This document shows positions 45,462 to 56,190 of a stretch of 64,000 nt of DNA, piece after piece. The DNA is from Calamus simplicifolius (Eukaryota > Streptophyta > Magnoliopsida > Arecales > Arecaceae), in contig UESW01004567.1 in the NCBI GenBank assembly GCA_900491605.1, positions 362,890 through 426,889 of the forward strand. The letters are read 5' to 3'. Below the pieces are notes generated by a model. It was not told the DNA's origin, did no database searches, and saw nothing but the letters and a program-made list of their open reading frames with translations. Every line of letters starts with the position of its first letter. The stretch's first letter is position 1. The translations under genes were made by a program, and so were the position numbers.

Positions 45462-46717
45462 TAAGAGAAGTAGGCGAGGTTTAATATCGTTATATTGAGA
45501 TATGGAGTCTTGAAGGTGAGAGAAGATGATAAATGGAGAGCGAAAACACTTTCATATTTTCCTCCATTCCATCACTTAATGTTCCTTGTAGTATAATTTA
45601 TTACATGACTTTATATAGTCACAAAGTGACTATTTATATATCCTATTACTATTCAAAAGGCATGACCATTAAATAAATTATATATAGAATCTTTCTCTCT
45701 GTTAAAAAAAAGGACAGAATCTAGAGATGCTTCTCAAAAACTCTAAAAAACAAATTCATGAATATTATACTAATAACGATTCAAGATACGCATTGACACT
45801 GTACTTCTTCATTAGATTTCTCTTAATCTCGATCATTCACATCAAAGTTAACTCGTAGATATTTGTAGATTTGTCATGTATGTGCTCAACCAATATAGCT
45901 CAAACATAAGCAATAGAAGAAATCCTTCTAGATTTCACAATCATTGGTAAAAATTGTGGTCCAACTACAATAGTGTTTCAGGGCAAAAATCTCTCAAAAA
46001 TTCAAACCTTGTTGTTCACAAATTTTATAGTATCATAAAAAATTAAAAGCTTGAAATATTGGAAATCCTTCGGTTATATCTAATTTCACCTTCAAAATGC
46101 TTTTGGAATATGAGTCTCAAAAGTCTTGATCATTTTTCTTGCAAAGAACAACTATTTGATGGATTTATATGAAGTGTTCCATCCTTAGTGATCACTTTGA
46201 GGGCCCATTCATAAGGAAAGAGTTGGCACTTCACTGCATGGAGGGAAGTTCTACCTTTTGTGTGATAGTTTTTGGTCTGAAAGCTGGTTTTAAGTGTTTG
46301 GAAATATTGGAATTGTAGTAAAAAATTCTTGGTGTGAGTTAGTGTATCTGGAATCTGCTGAAAAAATCACTTCAGAAGCAAAAATGATAACTTCCCTAGT
46401 GTCAAACTATCCTTCCATCGTGTCATGAAGTGTCTATTTGTCATTGCCTGTTCTGCCAAACATTTGCTGATGCTTTCGAAGTGCCAAATGCCAATGCATT
46501 AATAGTTGCATAGAACTCATTCGTCATACTTAGAGAAGCTTATCTTTCCTTTCTTTAATATTGGTTAAACATGGGTAAGTAATCAACATCAAAGTTCATT
46601 AATTGCAACAAGCATTTTTGGAGCTTAAATTTAACTATCTGATATGCTCTACTTGGATTAAGATGATTTATGGTTAGTTGCTATGATGGACCTTCATATT
46701 TGCCAATTTCTCATTTC
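45462..46717. other. Intergenic DNA, nothing recognised
   Basis: AT-rich sequence with no supported ORF, RNA gene or repeat between the nested MITE and the first CACTA-like element. Confidence 0.45.
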
Positions 46718-47029
46718 AATTACTATAACAAAATTTTGTTATAGCAACTTTTTTTTTTTTTTTCTGACGCTAGGGGTAAGTGTTAAGAATTTTCGCAGGC
46801 TACTTTTTGATGCCGACGCTTCCAAAAAGCATTGGCAGATAACAATTTCTTTATTTTGAATGCTGACACTAAAAAAGCATCAGCATCATATTTATTTCGG
46901 ATGCCGATGCTAAAAAAGCATCGGCATCGTATCACTAAGCTGTATCAATGCTTTCTTTTCGAATATATCGAAAGCTACTGATGCTATGGAGAAGCATCAG
47001 TAGTTAAGCATTCGTCTTTTTCTTCCCCC

Positions 47030-47225
47030 CTTACAGCCGAACCGACTGCCTCTCTGCAGCAGTAAAACCCTAGCCGCGCTGGGCATTCTATATGTCGGGA
47101 TGAAAAGCGGGATGGTCGCCGCCAGGGACACCGACGACTGAATGAAAGCATGGCTGCTGGCCTTGGCATCGGAGCCTGTTCAAGGCTGCACTGCGAAGCA
47201 GGTGTTAAAGAGATACATGCCTATC
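47030..47225 (+). pseudogene. Captured exon resembling the Tim17/Tim22/Tim23 family (copy 1)
   Basis: A broken frame includes TLAALGILYVGMKSGMVAAR then DTDD before a stop. The better preserved equivalent in copy 2 (about 52490-52290, minus) reads LAALGLLYAGMESGMVAARD followed by TDDWINSVATGLGIGACSRL. The glycine-rich helix pattern and the RDTDD turn remind me of plant TIM23-type inner-membrane translocase proteins. This is recognition by eye and could be wrong. It is a fragment with no start or stop of its own. Confidence 0.4.
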
Positions 47226-47695
47226 TAGGGTTTGTTTGAGATCCCTCTCGCCTCTGATACGCCTTCTAATTCTCTTATTACCTCTGCTTTCTCTCTCTAG
47301 CTCTTTTCCTTTGCAGAGCTTGGACCAGATGCGATCTGCGGCATCCATGGCACGCGGAAATGAGCGGCGAGGATTGCTGATCTCCACACCATCGGTGAAT
47401 TGGATCGGGTTTTTAGGTTAGGGCTTTTGGCTGGGGGATTGGGAAGTATATCGTCAGAGGGGCATCAGAGGAGCAGTGCGGAAGCTACAGCCCGAGTGCG
47501 GATGTGAGCGAGTCAGAAAGTTCGAGCGAGTTATCTGGGAGGAGGTAATTTTGTTTTATTTTAGATAGCGATATTCTCTTTCTCACCTGGAAACCCTCGA
47601 ATTGCTCCGACGCTCTGCTACCGTGCGATTCCAACCCAACCTAGGGTTTATTGCGTTGGATTCTTCTTGTAAATTCCTAAAAGATAGATAGATAG

Positions 47696-48031
47696 ATGGC
47701 ACTGATTCTAGACGCGATGATGGAGATCTTGGGGAAGCCTACCGTCGGGGACGTAGTCACGAAGCTTGCCTTGTTCACTACCTCTCTTTGGATCGCGGTT
47801 CTTATAGGGCTCTTTGTGGGGTGGGCATGGAGGCCGAGATGGACGGTGGGTCTGGTACGCAGGGGAGATGCCAGTCTGAGTGCTGGCCGTACGCTTTCCT
47901 CCTTCCTCGCCCTCGCCCTCTCCGTCTCCAAGCTCGTCCTCACCCTCCCCGCCCACATCACCATCGTCGCTGCTCGCATCATCCCCTCCTCGGCAGAGCT
48001 CGCCAAGATCCAAGATCTCAAATCGGAATGA
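47696..48031 (+). pseudogene. Captured membrane-protein exon, source unknown (copy 1)
   Basis: The ATG at 47696 opens a 111-codon frame: MALILDAMMEILGKPTVGDV, then two hydrophobic stretches (about residues 26-46 and 68-95) around a conserved-looking VGWAWRPRW. Copy 2 has the homologous frame at 51827-51348 with similar length and hydrophobicity, so the ORF predates the duplication. A downstream exon-like segment, QELNAHEKDVEQLLVSLILD (48632-48692), is also shared. I do not recognise the parent protein. It is probably a captured host fragment. Confidence 0.45.
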
Positions 48032-49483
48032 TCTCCCGCTAAACTTCCAAAAGATGGCGCCCTCTCCATCTATGGTAACTACTCTCTCTCTCTCTCTTCT
48101 TTGGGAACTTTCTTGTAGAAGCTTCTTCAAGGAGGAGGATCTTCATTTTTTGACGTTGAAGGAATGTGACTTGATAGCAATAGATTTATTGTCTTTTGCT
48201 TTGGCAATCAAATTATTTTATTTTCTTCTTATCATTCTTATCGTTATCATTAATAGGAGCTCTCCAGCTTCTTAATAGACGTTAAGAAGTTAGGGTACAA
48301 TTTCTACTCAAGCTCATTAAACCATATACTAGAATCCCTATCCCTTTCATTTCAAAGGTGATTCTCTTAACCCATTTTATTCATCTATTTTGCTTGAGCA
48401 ATTACTAATTATTTAGCCCCTTTGCCAATTTTTATGCTGCCATATGCTTCACTTTAAAAAAATGATGGTATAAATGCTGATTAAGTTTGTACTAGTAAAT
48501 GCTTTCAAAGGTTGATGTTTGATTTTCATATTTGTTCTTGGGTTTGGTTTAAGAGTTGCACCATGCCTAGTACTTATTTTTCTCAAACCAAGCAAAATTG
48601 GTCTTAGATTAACATTGGATTTGAATGTCCAGGAACTGAATGCGCATGAGAAAGATGTTGAGCAGCTTTTGGTCTCTTTGATTCTTGACAACCATACATG
48701 AATATATTGTCCAGGTCAAAGGGAATGAAGAAGTATACTGCTATTGATAAATGGAATACTCAACTTCGATCCCTGTACCAAACGATAAGCAACCGAGTGG
48801 GCTGAGACTCTGGAGTTACTAGTGTTAAAAAGCAATCCTTTTGAAACTTTGGATTTAATTTTCTTAATGGAGAAATTTTTTTGTTTTGTTTTTGAGTTCA
48901 CAAATATGTGGATCCAAGCAAGATTTTTACTTCTAAGAGATTTGTTATGTTCATTGCAGCTGTTTAAATGATTATGATGAAAACTATTTTTAGTCTATAT
49001 GGTGTCATTGCCAGCAATTTATGTTGTTTACGTGCTAAACTACTTTTTTCTGAAACGCTACCAGCATTGAAAGCTGCAACCTTTCCTCTGATAACTGTGC
49101 TTAATTAACACTTTTTATATATTTTTTATTAAATAAATCTGAACGCTTTCAGAAGCTATAAATGTACAGAAGAGCGTGTAGCATGAAAAAATAATCAAAT
49201 TACGATGCTTTTAATAATTACGGTGCCGACGCTTTTAAAAGCATCGGCATCGTAATAACCCGCGTGCCAGCAGTTTGTCTAATCATGGTTTAATTTATGA
49301 TGCCAGCTAGCGTCGTGCTTTTTTTCAAACATTGAGAGTAAAATTATTTTTAAAGCATCAAAATATTTTTTTTATTTAAATCGAACCAATACTTTTGAAA
49401 GCATTGAAATACTATTTTTAATATTAAAAAGTATTAAAAAATAATTTTTTAATGTCACTATTCCTAAAATTGTTGTAGTGAAT

Positions 49484-49644
49484 TGATGGAGAATATTGAT
49501 TGAACTTGATTTTCTATGATAATCTTCAAAATTATGGCATATTATTTCAAATTGTTATGAAATAAAAAGTTTGAAACAACTCTATTTGAATTGTCATTTC
49601 AAAAAAAAATAGCTCTTCCTTGAATGTATTAACTTTGTTGGCCA
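49484..49644. other. Spacer between the two CACTA-like elements
   Basis: About 160 bp of AT-rich DNA between the two duplications. It belongs to neither element, which is evidence that they inserted separately. Confidence 0.6.
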
Positions 49645-50182
49645 TATTATTACAACAATTTTTAGGGGTAACGTTGTTAAAAATGTTATTTTTTAACTTT
49701 TTTTTTATAGTGTCAGAAAATAGCATCCTAATGCTTTCAAAAGTGTCGAAATAACAGCGAAAATAAAAAAAAAATTTCAATACTTTTAAAAAGCATCAAG
49801 AAGTTTACAACGCTTGAAAACGTATTAATAAAATTACGATGCTTTAAATAAAAAGCATCGACACCGTAAATTAAACTGCGGTCAGGTAAATCGTCGGCAC
49901 TCGAACCATTACGATGCTGATGTTTTTAAAGCGTGGGCGCTGTAATTTGATTATTTCCTCATGCTACATGCTCTGCTGTACGCTAAAAGCTTCTGAAAGC
50001 ATTCAGATTTATTTAATAAAAAATAACATAAAAAGTGTCAACTAAGCACGGTTATCAAAGGAGGGATTGTAGCTTCCAATGCTTGCAGCGCCCAAAAAAA
50101 AAAATAGTTTAGCACAGAAACAGCACAAATTGCTGACAATGACATCATATAAACTAAAAAATAGTTTCCATCGTAATCATTT

Positions 50183-50199
50183 AAACAGCTGCAATGAAC
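50183..50199. repeat. Target-site duplication of the SINE, left copy
   Basis: aaacagctgcaatgaac, 17 bases, recurs at 50599-50615 after the poly(A) tail. Confidence 0.9.
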
Positions 50200-50598
50200 C
50201 GCTCAGGCGGTGGCCTAATGGTCAGGATCCTCTTCACGCCATCAAGAGGTCTCAGGTTCGAAAAATAACGCTGCGGTCGACTCGAATAATTTTAAGATTA
50301 ATCCTTGAAGCCTGAAACTCTGGTGTTCTCTGTTCTGACTGCTAGCACCTGGATGGGGCCAGGTTGACCAACTCGCCTTCGGACGGGAACGGCTGCGTAA
50401 ATCTAGCGCCGTGCACGAAATATTTCCTGCCAGGTTGACCAACTCGCCTTCGGACGGGAACGGCTGCGTAAATCTAGCGTCATGCACGAAACATTTCCTG
50501 GCAGGGAATGGAACCGCATGGGACCTAGCTACGGATCGACTTAGTCCTTCTTCCCCTTTTTGTAACCAAAAAAAAAAAAAAAAAAGAAAAAAAAAAAG
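50200..50598 (+). mobile_element. tRNA-derived SINE
   Basis: A pol III promoter is visible near the left end: A box TGGCCTAATGG at 50211-50221 and B box GGTTCGAAA from 50255. The element ends in a long A-rich tail (50567-50598). It is framed by a 17-bp duplication, and the homologous position in copy 1 (near 48953) is an empty site carrying one copy of the duplicated bases. The body contains a 71-bp internal tandem duplication (50361-50431 and 50432-50502, beginning AGGTTGACCAACTCGCC). At 399 bp it is long for a plant SINE. Confidence 0.85.
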
Positions 50599-50615
50599 AA
50601 ACAGCTGCAATGAAC
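50599..50615. repeat. Target-site duplication of the SINE, right copy
   Basis: An exact match to 50183-50199. Confidence 0.9.
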
Positions 50616-51347
50616 ATAACAAATCTCTTAAAGGTGAAAATCTTGCTTGGATCCACATATTTGTCAACTCAAAAAAAAAAAAAAAAACAAAACAAAACAA
50701 AGGTTTCTCCATCGAGAAAATTAAATCCAAAGTTTCAAAAATCGCTTTTTTAACACTAGTAACTTCTGAGTCTCAGCCCACTCGATTTCTTATGGTTTGG
50801 TACAGGGATCGGAGTTGAGTATTCCATTTGTCAATAGCAGTATACTTCTTCGTTCCCTTTGACCTGGACAATATATTCACATACAGTTGTCAAGAATCAA
50901 AGAGACCAAAAGCTGTTCAACATCTTTCTCATGCGCATTCAGTTCCTGGACATTCAAATTCAATGTTAATCTAAGACCAATTTTGCTTGGTTTGAGAAAA
51001 ATAAGTACTAGGCATGGTGCGACTCTTAAACCAAACCCAAGAACAAAATATGGAAATCAAACATCAACCTTTGAAAGCATTTACTAGTACAAACTTAATC
51101 AGCATTTATACCACCATTTTTTTTGAAGTGAAGCATATGGCAGCATAAAAATTGGCAAGGGGGCTAAATAATTAGTAATTGCTCAAGCTAAATAGATGAA
51201 TAAAATGGGTTAAGAGAATCACCTTTGAAGTGAAAGGGATACGGATTCTAGTATATGGTTTAATGAGCTTGAGTAGAAATTGTACCCTAACTTCTTAACA
51301 TCCATTAAGAAGCTGGAGAGCTCCTATTAACATAACGATGAGAATGA

Positions 51348-51827
51348 TCAAATAAAACAAAACAATTTGATTGCCAAAGCAAAGACAAAGAAATCCAACA
51401 GCCTAAAGCTAACATGAGGGGGAGAGAGAGAAAGAGTAGTTATCGTAGACGGAGACGGCGTTGTCTTTGGAAAGTTTAGCGAGAGATTTTTTGATTCGAG
51501 GTCTCGAATCTTAGCGAGCTCCGCCGAGGAGGGGACGGCATGGGTAGCAGCGACGGCGATGTAGGCTAGGAGGGAGAGGACGAGCTTGGAGATGGAGAGG
51601 GCGAGGGCGAGGGCGAGGAGGAAGGAAAGCACACGGCTAGCACTAAAACTGGTGTCTCCCCCACCTACCAGACCCGCTGCCCATCTTGGCCTCCACGCCC
51701 ACCCCACAAAGAGCCCTACAAGAACCGCGATCCAGAAAGGGGCAGCGAACAAGGCAAGCTCCATGACTACGTCCCCGATGGTGGGCTTCCTCAAGATCTC
51801 CATCGTCGCATCTGGAATCAGTGCCAT
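51348..51827 (-). pseudogene. Captured membrane-protein exon, source unknown (copy 2)
   Basis: The ATG at 51827 opens MALIPDATMEILRKPTIGDV and continues with VGWAWRPRW and two hydrophobic stretches, as in copy 1 at 47696. An A-run near 51480 seems to have shifted the frame. In the next frame the sequence KLSKDNAVSVYD fits an exon end near 51440, and copy 1 shows an equivalent stretch followed by GGTAACTA, a plausible donor. Confidence 0.45.
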
Positions 51828-52269
51828 CTATCTATCTATGTATTAGGAATTGACAAGAAGAATCCAACAAAATAAACCTTAGGTTAGGTTGGAATCGCAC
51901 AGCAGCAGAGCGTCAAAGCAATTCGAGGGTTTCCAGGCGAGAAAGAGAATATCGCTATCTAAAATAAAACAAAATTACCTCCTCCTAGAGAAATCGCTCA
52001 AACTTTCTGACTCTCTCACATCCACACTCGGGTTGTAGCTCCCACACTGCTCCTTCAATGCCCATTCGACGATACGCTCCCCATTCCTCCAGCCAAAAGC
52101 CCTAACCCTAAAAGCTCGATCCAGTTCACCGATGGTGCGGGGATCAGCGATCCTCGCTGCTCATTTTCGCCATGGATGCTGCAGATTGCATCTAGTCCAA
52201 GCTCCGCAAAGGAGACGAGCTAGAGAGAGAAAGCAGAGGTAATAAGAGAATTAGAAGGTGTATCAGAGG

Positions 52270-52500
52270 CGAGAGGGATCTCAAACAAACCCTAGATAGG
52301 CATGTATCTCTTCAACACCTACTTCCCAGTACAGCCTTGAACAGGCCCCGATGCCAAGGCCAGTAGCAACGCTGTTGATCCAGTCGTCAGTGTCCCTGGC
52401 GGCGACCATCCCGCTTTCCATCCCGGCATACAGAAGGCCGAGCGCAGCTAGGGTTTCACTGGTGCGGAGAGGCAGTCGGTTCGGCTATAAGGGGGGAAGA
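52270..52500 (-). pseudogene. Captured exon resembling the Tim17/Tim22/Tim23 family (copy 2)
   Basis: On the minus strand this is an open stretch of about 60 codons with LAALGLLYAGMESGMVAARD and TDDWINSVATGLGIGA, ending EEIHAYLGFV then a stop near 52290. It is better preserved than copy 1. The family call rests on visual resemblance only. Confidence 0.42.
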
Positions 52501-52810
52501 AAAAGACGAATGCTTACCTGTCGACAGTTCTCCAAAGCGTCGGCAGCTTTCGGTATATTCAGAAAGAAAGCATTGATACAGCTTAGTGATACCATCGGCA
52601 TCCAAAATAAAATACGATGCCAATGCTTTTTTAGTGTCGACATCCAAAATAAAGAAATTTTTATCTGCCAACACTTTTTTGAAGCGTCGGCAGTGAAAAA
52701 TCATTTGTTGATGCTTCCAAAAAGCGTCGATAGCCTGTGAAAATTATTAACACTTACCCCTAGTGTCGAAAAAAAAAGAGTTGCTATAACAAAATTTTGT
52801 TGTAGTGTAT

Positions 52811-54322
52811 ATTTCAATATGTAATTCCAACTTAGACAATTCGGATCAAGCTTGATCTTCTATGATCTTCATAACCATACGCTTAATGTTTCCTATGCTG
52901 GGTACAATGCATAAATTTCAAAAATGCCCCCTCTTGGTGAATGATCAACAACTTAGCTTGAACCTAGAATCTTTTAGTTAAAGTGAATGAATAAGTTGTG
53001 ACTTGTGTATAGAGAAAAAGACCACTCTCAAATGTAGCTAGACATACATGACTATATGCCTAGGATCATGGAAAAGATTGATTAGGAGGATGAAAGAAAA
53101 ATAGTGGAATAATTGTCCTTTATTCTAACAATTTAAAAATATTACAAGTTTATTTGGAATCACTATTATGTGCAATTAGAAGTTCACTTCTTGATTATTT
53201 ACTGATGGATTTAGAATTTAGCCGAGCAATCCTGAGCGCCAATAGAAATGATGAAAGGATAATAAGTTGCAAACTAAGGTGAAACCTAATCTATTCGGTC
53301 CTAGGAAGGAGATTTCTATATCTAGATTAACACTCCTGCGAGAATAGAAAAAAAGTTTAAAGGATATCGGGGCCTGCCCAACTAAGACTCTTTGGTGCTC
53401 AAATCAGTAAGAAAGAAGCATTGAGAAGGTCAAAGGTAGACCTTATAATCTTTTAGTTCCAAAAATATAAGAATGGAGCAAGATTTCAAATCTTATAGTT
53501 GAGCAAGATCCAAAGAAGAAAAAGAGAGCAGAAAGAGGAAAGGGGTTCAAAGAAAGAACCCTCCTTGCTCACCTTTGAATGATGTTTCTTTTCATTGGTA
53601 AGCTTTGGTTTTGATATTGAAGGCTGTCCCTATAGCAGTGGTATGTCTTAGCAAGGTGGTATAGTAGGTCAGTGATAAGATTACCTTCTATGGATCATAC
53701 TTCTAGCATAGAGACATGCATGAGAATGATCATTGTCTAGTCTAATCTAGAGTTCTACCAAACAAGTTAGATGGAATAGCTAGGAGCTCCATTGATCATA
53801 TCGTTTTGACACCATTTAGTCACCATAGGAGGGGATAATGTGGCTTAAAGACCACATGCCCGTATGACAAAGTGTTAGTTTACACTAGCTTAATTTGGCT
53901 CAATCATTTACATAAAAAGAACCTTCAACGAGCTTATACAAGCACAAAAATGCGCATTATGTTATTTTTTACACTTTTGGACCCCATTAATAAAGTGTTT
54001 TCAGTAAAACGCTTCATGGTCATTCAAAATTTTAAAATATTTTTTCTACCCTTTTCATCTTTTCTTGCATTCTTTCATTTCCTACATAACTCTTCATCTT
54101 CCGATATATCTTTCATCTCTGTAAGCAATTATCCATCTTCCCATGCATCTTCAATTTTTCATGCAACTCTTCATCTTTCAACTCTTTCATCTTCCTTTCA
54201 AAATTATTCTAGTATTTTTTACATAATATTTATATATGTACGCATCCATGATGATTAAGACTCATGTTAGGACAACAATTTCAACAACTTGAACTAAATT
54301 TATTCTTATCTTACACTTTCAA
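52811..54322. other. Intergenic DNA, nothing recognised
   Basis: AT-rich. One short ORF at 53872-54258 is low complexity and I do not support it as a gene. Some stretches near 53210-53470 look like a decayed repeat, but I cannot name it. Confidence 0.4.
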
Positions 54323-54335
54323 AGCCATATATGAT
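54323..54335. repeat. Target-site duplication of the LINE, left copy
   Basis: agccatatatgat, 13 bases, is repeated at 60353-60365 right after the A tail. Confidence 0.87.
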
Positions 54336-54477
54336 ATGACCAATTATAAGAACTTGTAGGAGCATCTGAGAGCGTCTGAGAGTGTCTGAGAGCGTCTGCT
54401 TTAAGATTCGGGTTTATCTTTGTCTTCCTTGATTTACTCTGCCTGCAACTGCTGCTCCCCATCGATCTGTCCTGGAG

Positions 54478-56190
54478 ATGGCTTCTCCATCTGCCCGATT
54501 GCCGGTGGATCTTGATGCTCCGTCGAACGCCGGAAAGCCGTCGTTCTACGCCCGTGCGGGTCGTTTTGAATGGGTTTCCTCAGCTCCATCTCCGATGGTG
54601 ATGGTTGAACTGGAGCGGCTCTTCCCCGACATCATCCAAGTGCCAGTGCAGTCCCTGGAGGAGGAGATTGAGAAGTGGAAGAACCATGCTATCCTTGCTC
54701 GTAGCCTCGCTCGCTGGATCCCGCCAGAGGTTCTGGTGCGGGAATTCCGTAGAGCTGGAGTGAAGGGCAATATTGAAGCTGTGGCAATGGCGCACAGGCA
54801 TTACATGTTCCGATTTGGTGATCCTCTTGCCTCTGACCTAATCCTTGGTAGACCTTGGGTGGTTAACGGCCAACCCATTGCGGTGTCTCCGTGGCAATCG
54901 GAGTTCATCCCGTCGGAATGCTCGCTTCTCAAAGCTCTGCTCTGGGTCAGACTGCCTCTGCTGCCCTTTGAATTTTGGATGGAGGAAATCCTTGCTTCGA
55001 TTCTCTCTGTGGCTGGGGAATTCCAATTCTTGGATGAATCTACTATGAATCAGAGTCGAGGTGGCTTCGCTCGAGTTTGCCTTCGGATAGATCTCAGCAA
55101 GCCGCTCCGTCCAGGTGCACGAATTAGAGGGTCCGGATCTCCATTCTGGCATAGACCTGAACCAGGGGCCCTGGGAGAGTATGAATGTTGTCGTGCCACC
55201 CTCTTCGGAGCATTCCCATCATCCTTCGTAATTGGGGAGGAAGGGGTTACCTGACCTGAGACAGGAGGAAGCTTCCTTCGCTGGTTCGAAGGATGATTGG
55301 ATTGTTCCGAAGAAGGTGGCACGGAGGCAAGGTATTCGGGGGTCCTCCTCTGCTATTGCTCCCCTGAGTCCCTCTCCCTCTTCTCGGAAGTATGATTCTA
55401 TGCTTAAAGAGTCTGTGTGCCGGTCTGGGTCCAATGTGCTGGTTGCAGTTTCTGAATTGTCTATGCCAGCCGTGGTGGATCCTCCAGTAATGATGATTCA
55501 GGTGCCAGTGCAACTCGATTCTGATGGCCCCTTGAACTTAGCTCTGTAGCCCTTGAATGCAGCGTGCCGGTCTATGGCTGCCGTGCCAGTTGGTATGGAA
55601 GGGGGACCCATGCTTCTGAATCAGGCTTAGTTACAGTTCCTGTGTCCTCTGTGAACACAAGGATTAATAATTCTTCTCCTTTTGGGTTTGGGGGTCAGTG
55701 TTTGGGGACCCCTCACTCTCCAGCCCGAGGTGATGGTGTTTCGGGCACATCAAAGTGGGTTCGGCCTGTTGAGTCTCTATCGCAGCGGAGTTCCTCCAAA
55801 GCTTCTAAGGCCAAAGGAAAAGGCCCCATTAGGGGTAATGCTGAAGTAAAGGGAGCTTTTACCTTTTCCGCATCGCCCGATTCTCCTAGGAATTCGGAGG
55901 GTTTGATCGGACGACGATTGCAGAAGGCCCGTCGTAGAGACAGCCTGGCACCAAAGTCTGCCATTGTGTTGCCCCTGTTGGCTCCATTGGGTGGTCAGAA
56001 CCACAAAGGGGCAGTTGCCCTCCTTAAGGAAGCCATATGGAAAGACGGTTTAGCTGAACCTATGGATTCATCCCGGGAGGATGAATGTAGTGGTCAGGGT
56101 CCTGAGGGTCCCCTGTTGCTTAAGGATCACTTTGCTGAGCCGGTGATGGGGAGTACTGACGGCCTCCCTCCCTCTTTAAATTCTAAATGA
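54478..56190 (+). pseudogene. LINE ORF1 (DUF4283-type nucleic-acid-binding protein), frameshifted
   Basis: The ATG at 54478 starts MASPSARLPVDLDAPSNAGK and runs open to 55254. The segment from about residue 60 to 170 fits the DUF4283 region of plant LINE ORF1 (WIPPEVLVREFRRAGVKGNI, RHYMFRFGDPLASDLILG, WVRLPLLPFEFW). Where a CCHC knuckle normally follows, the sequence is scrambled (YECCRATLFGAF), suggesting damage. The reading continues in other frames at 55232-55549 and 55564-56190. The last frame ends at TGA 56188-56190, which overlaps the ORF2 start codon. Confidence 0.85.

Larger units (their letters stand above)
46721..49480 (+). mobile_element. CACTA-like non-autonomous element, copy 1
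   Basis: The left end is TACTATAACAAAATTTTG (a decayed CACTACAACAAAA-type end) and the right end TTCCTAAAATTGTTGTAGTG. Flanking aat at 46718-46720 and 49481-49483 is a 3-bp duplication, as made by CACTA elements. Subterminal stretches hold repeated, near-palindromic GATGCCGATGCTAAAAAAGC and GCATCGGCATCG motifs. It has no transposase, but captured exon-like sequence lies at 47030-48730. It is the reverse-orientation relative of 49648-52807. Confidence 0.72.
49648..52807 (-). mobile_element. CACTA-like non-autonomous element, copy 2 (inverted)
   Basis: The left end TATTACAACAATTTTTAGGG and right end AAAATTTTGTTGTAGTG are the same two ends as copy 1, in the opposite order. Flanking tat at 49645-49647 and 52808-52810 is its own 3-bp duplication. 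It shares captured exons, subterminal GCATCGGCATCG-type repeats and most of its length with copy 1. It is 400 bp longer, mainly because of a SINE at 50200-50598. Confidence 0.72.

Noticed and set aside
50200..50270. A functional tRNA gene
   Set aside because: The A and B boxes are present, but the sequence does not fold into a full cloverleaf by eye, and an A tail plus a 17-bp duplication mark it as a SINE.
46721..52807. A single giant foldback element or inverted duplication
   Set aside because: Separate 3-bp duplications and a 160-bp unrelated spacer show two independent insertions of the same family.
53872..54258. 129-codon ORF
   Set aside because: Low-complexity, Phe/Ser-rich, no recognisable domain, AT-rich surroundings, no promoter or splice evidence.
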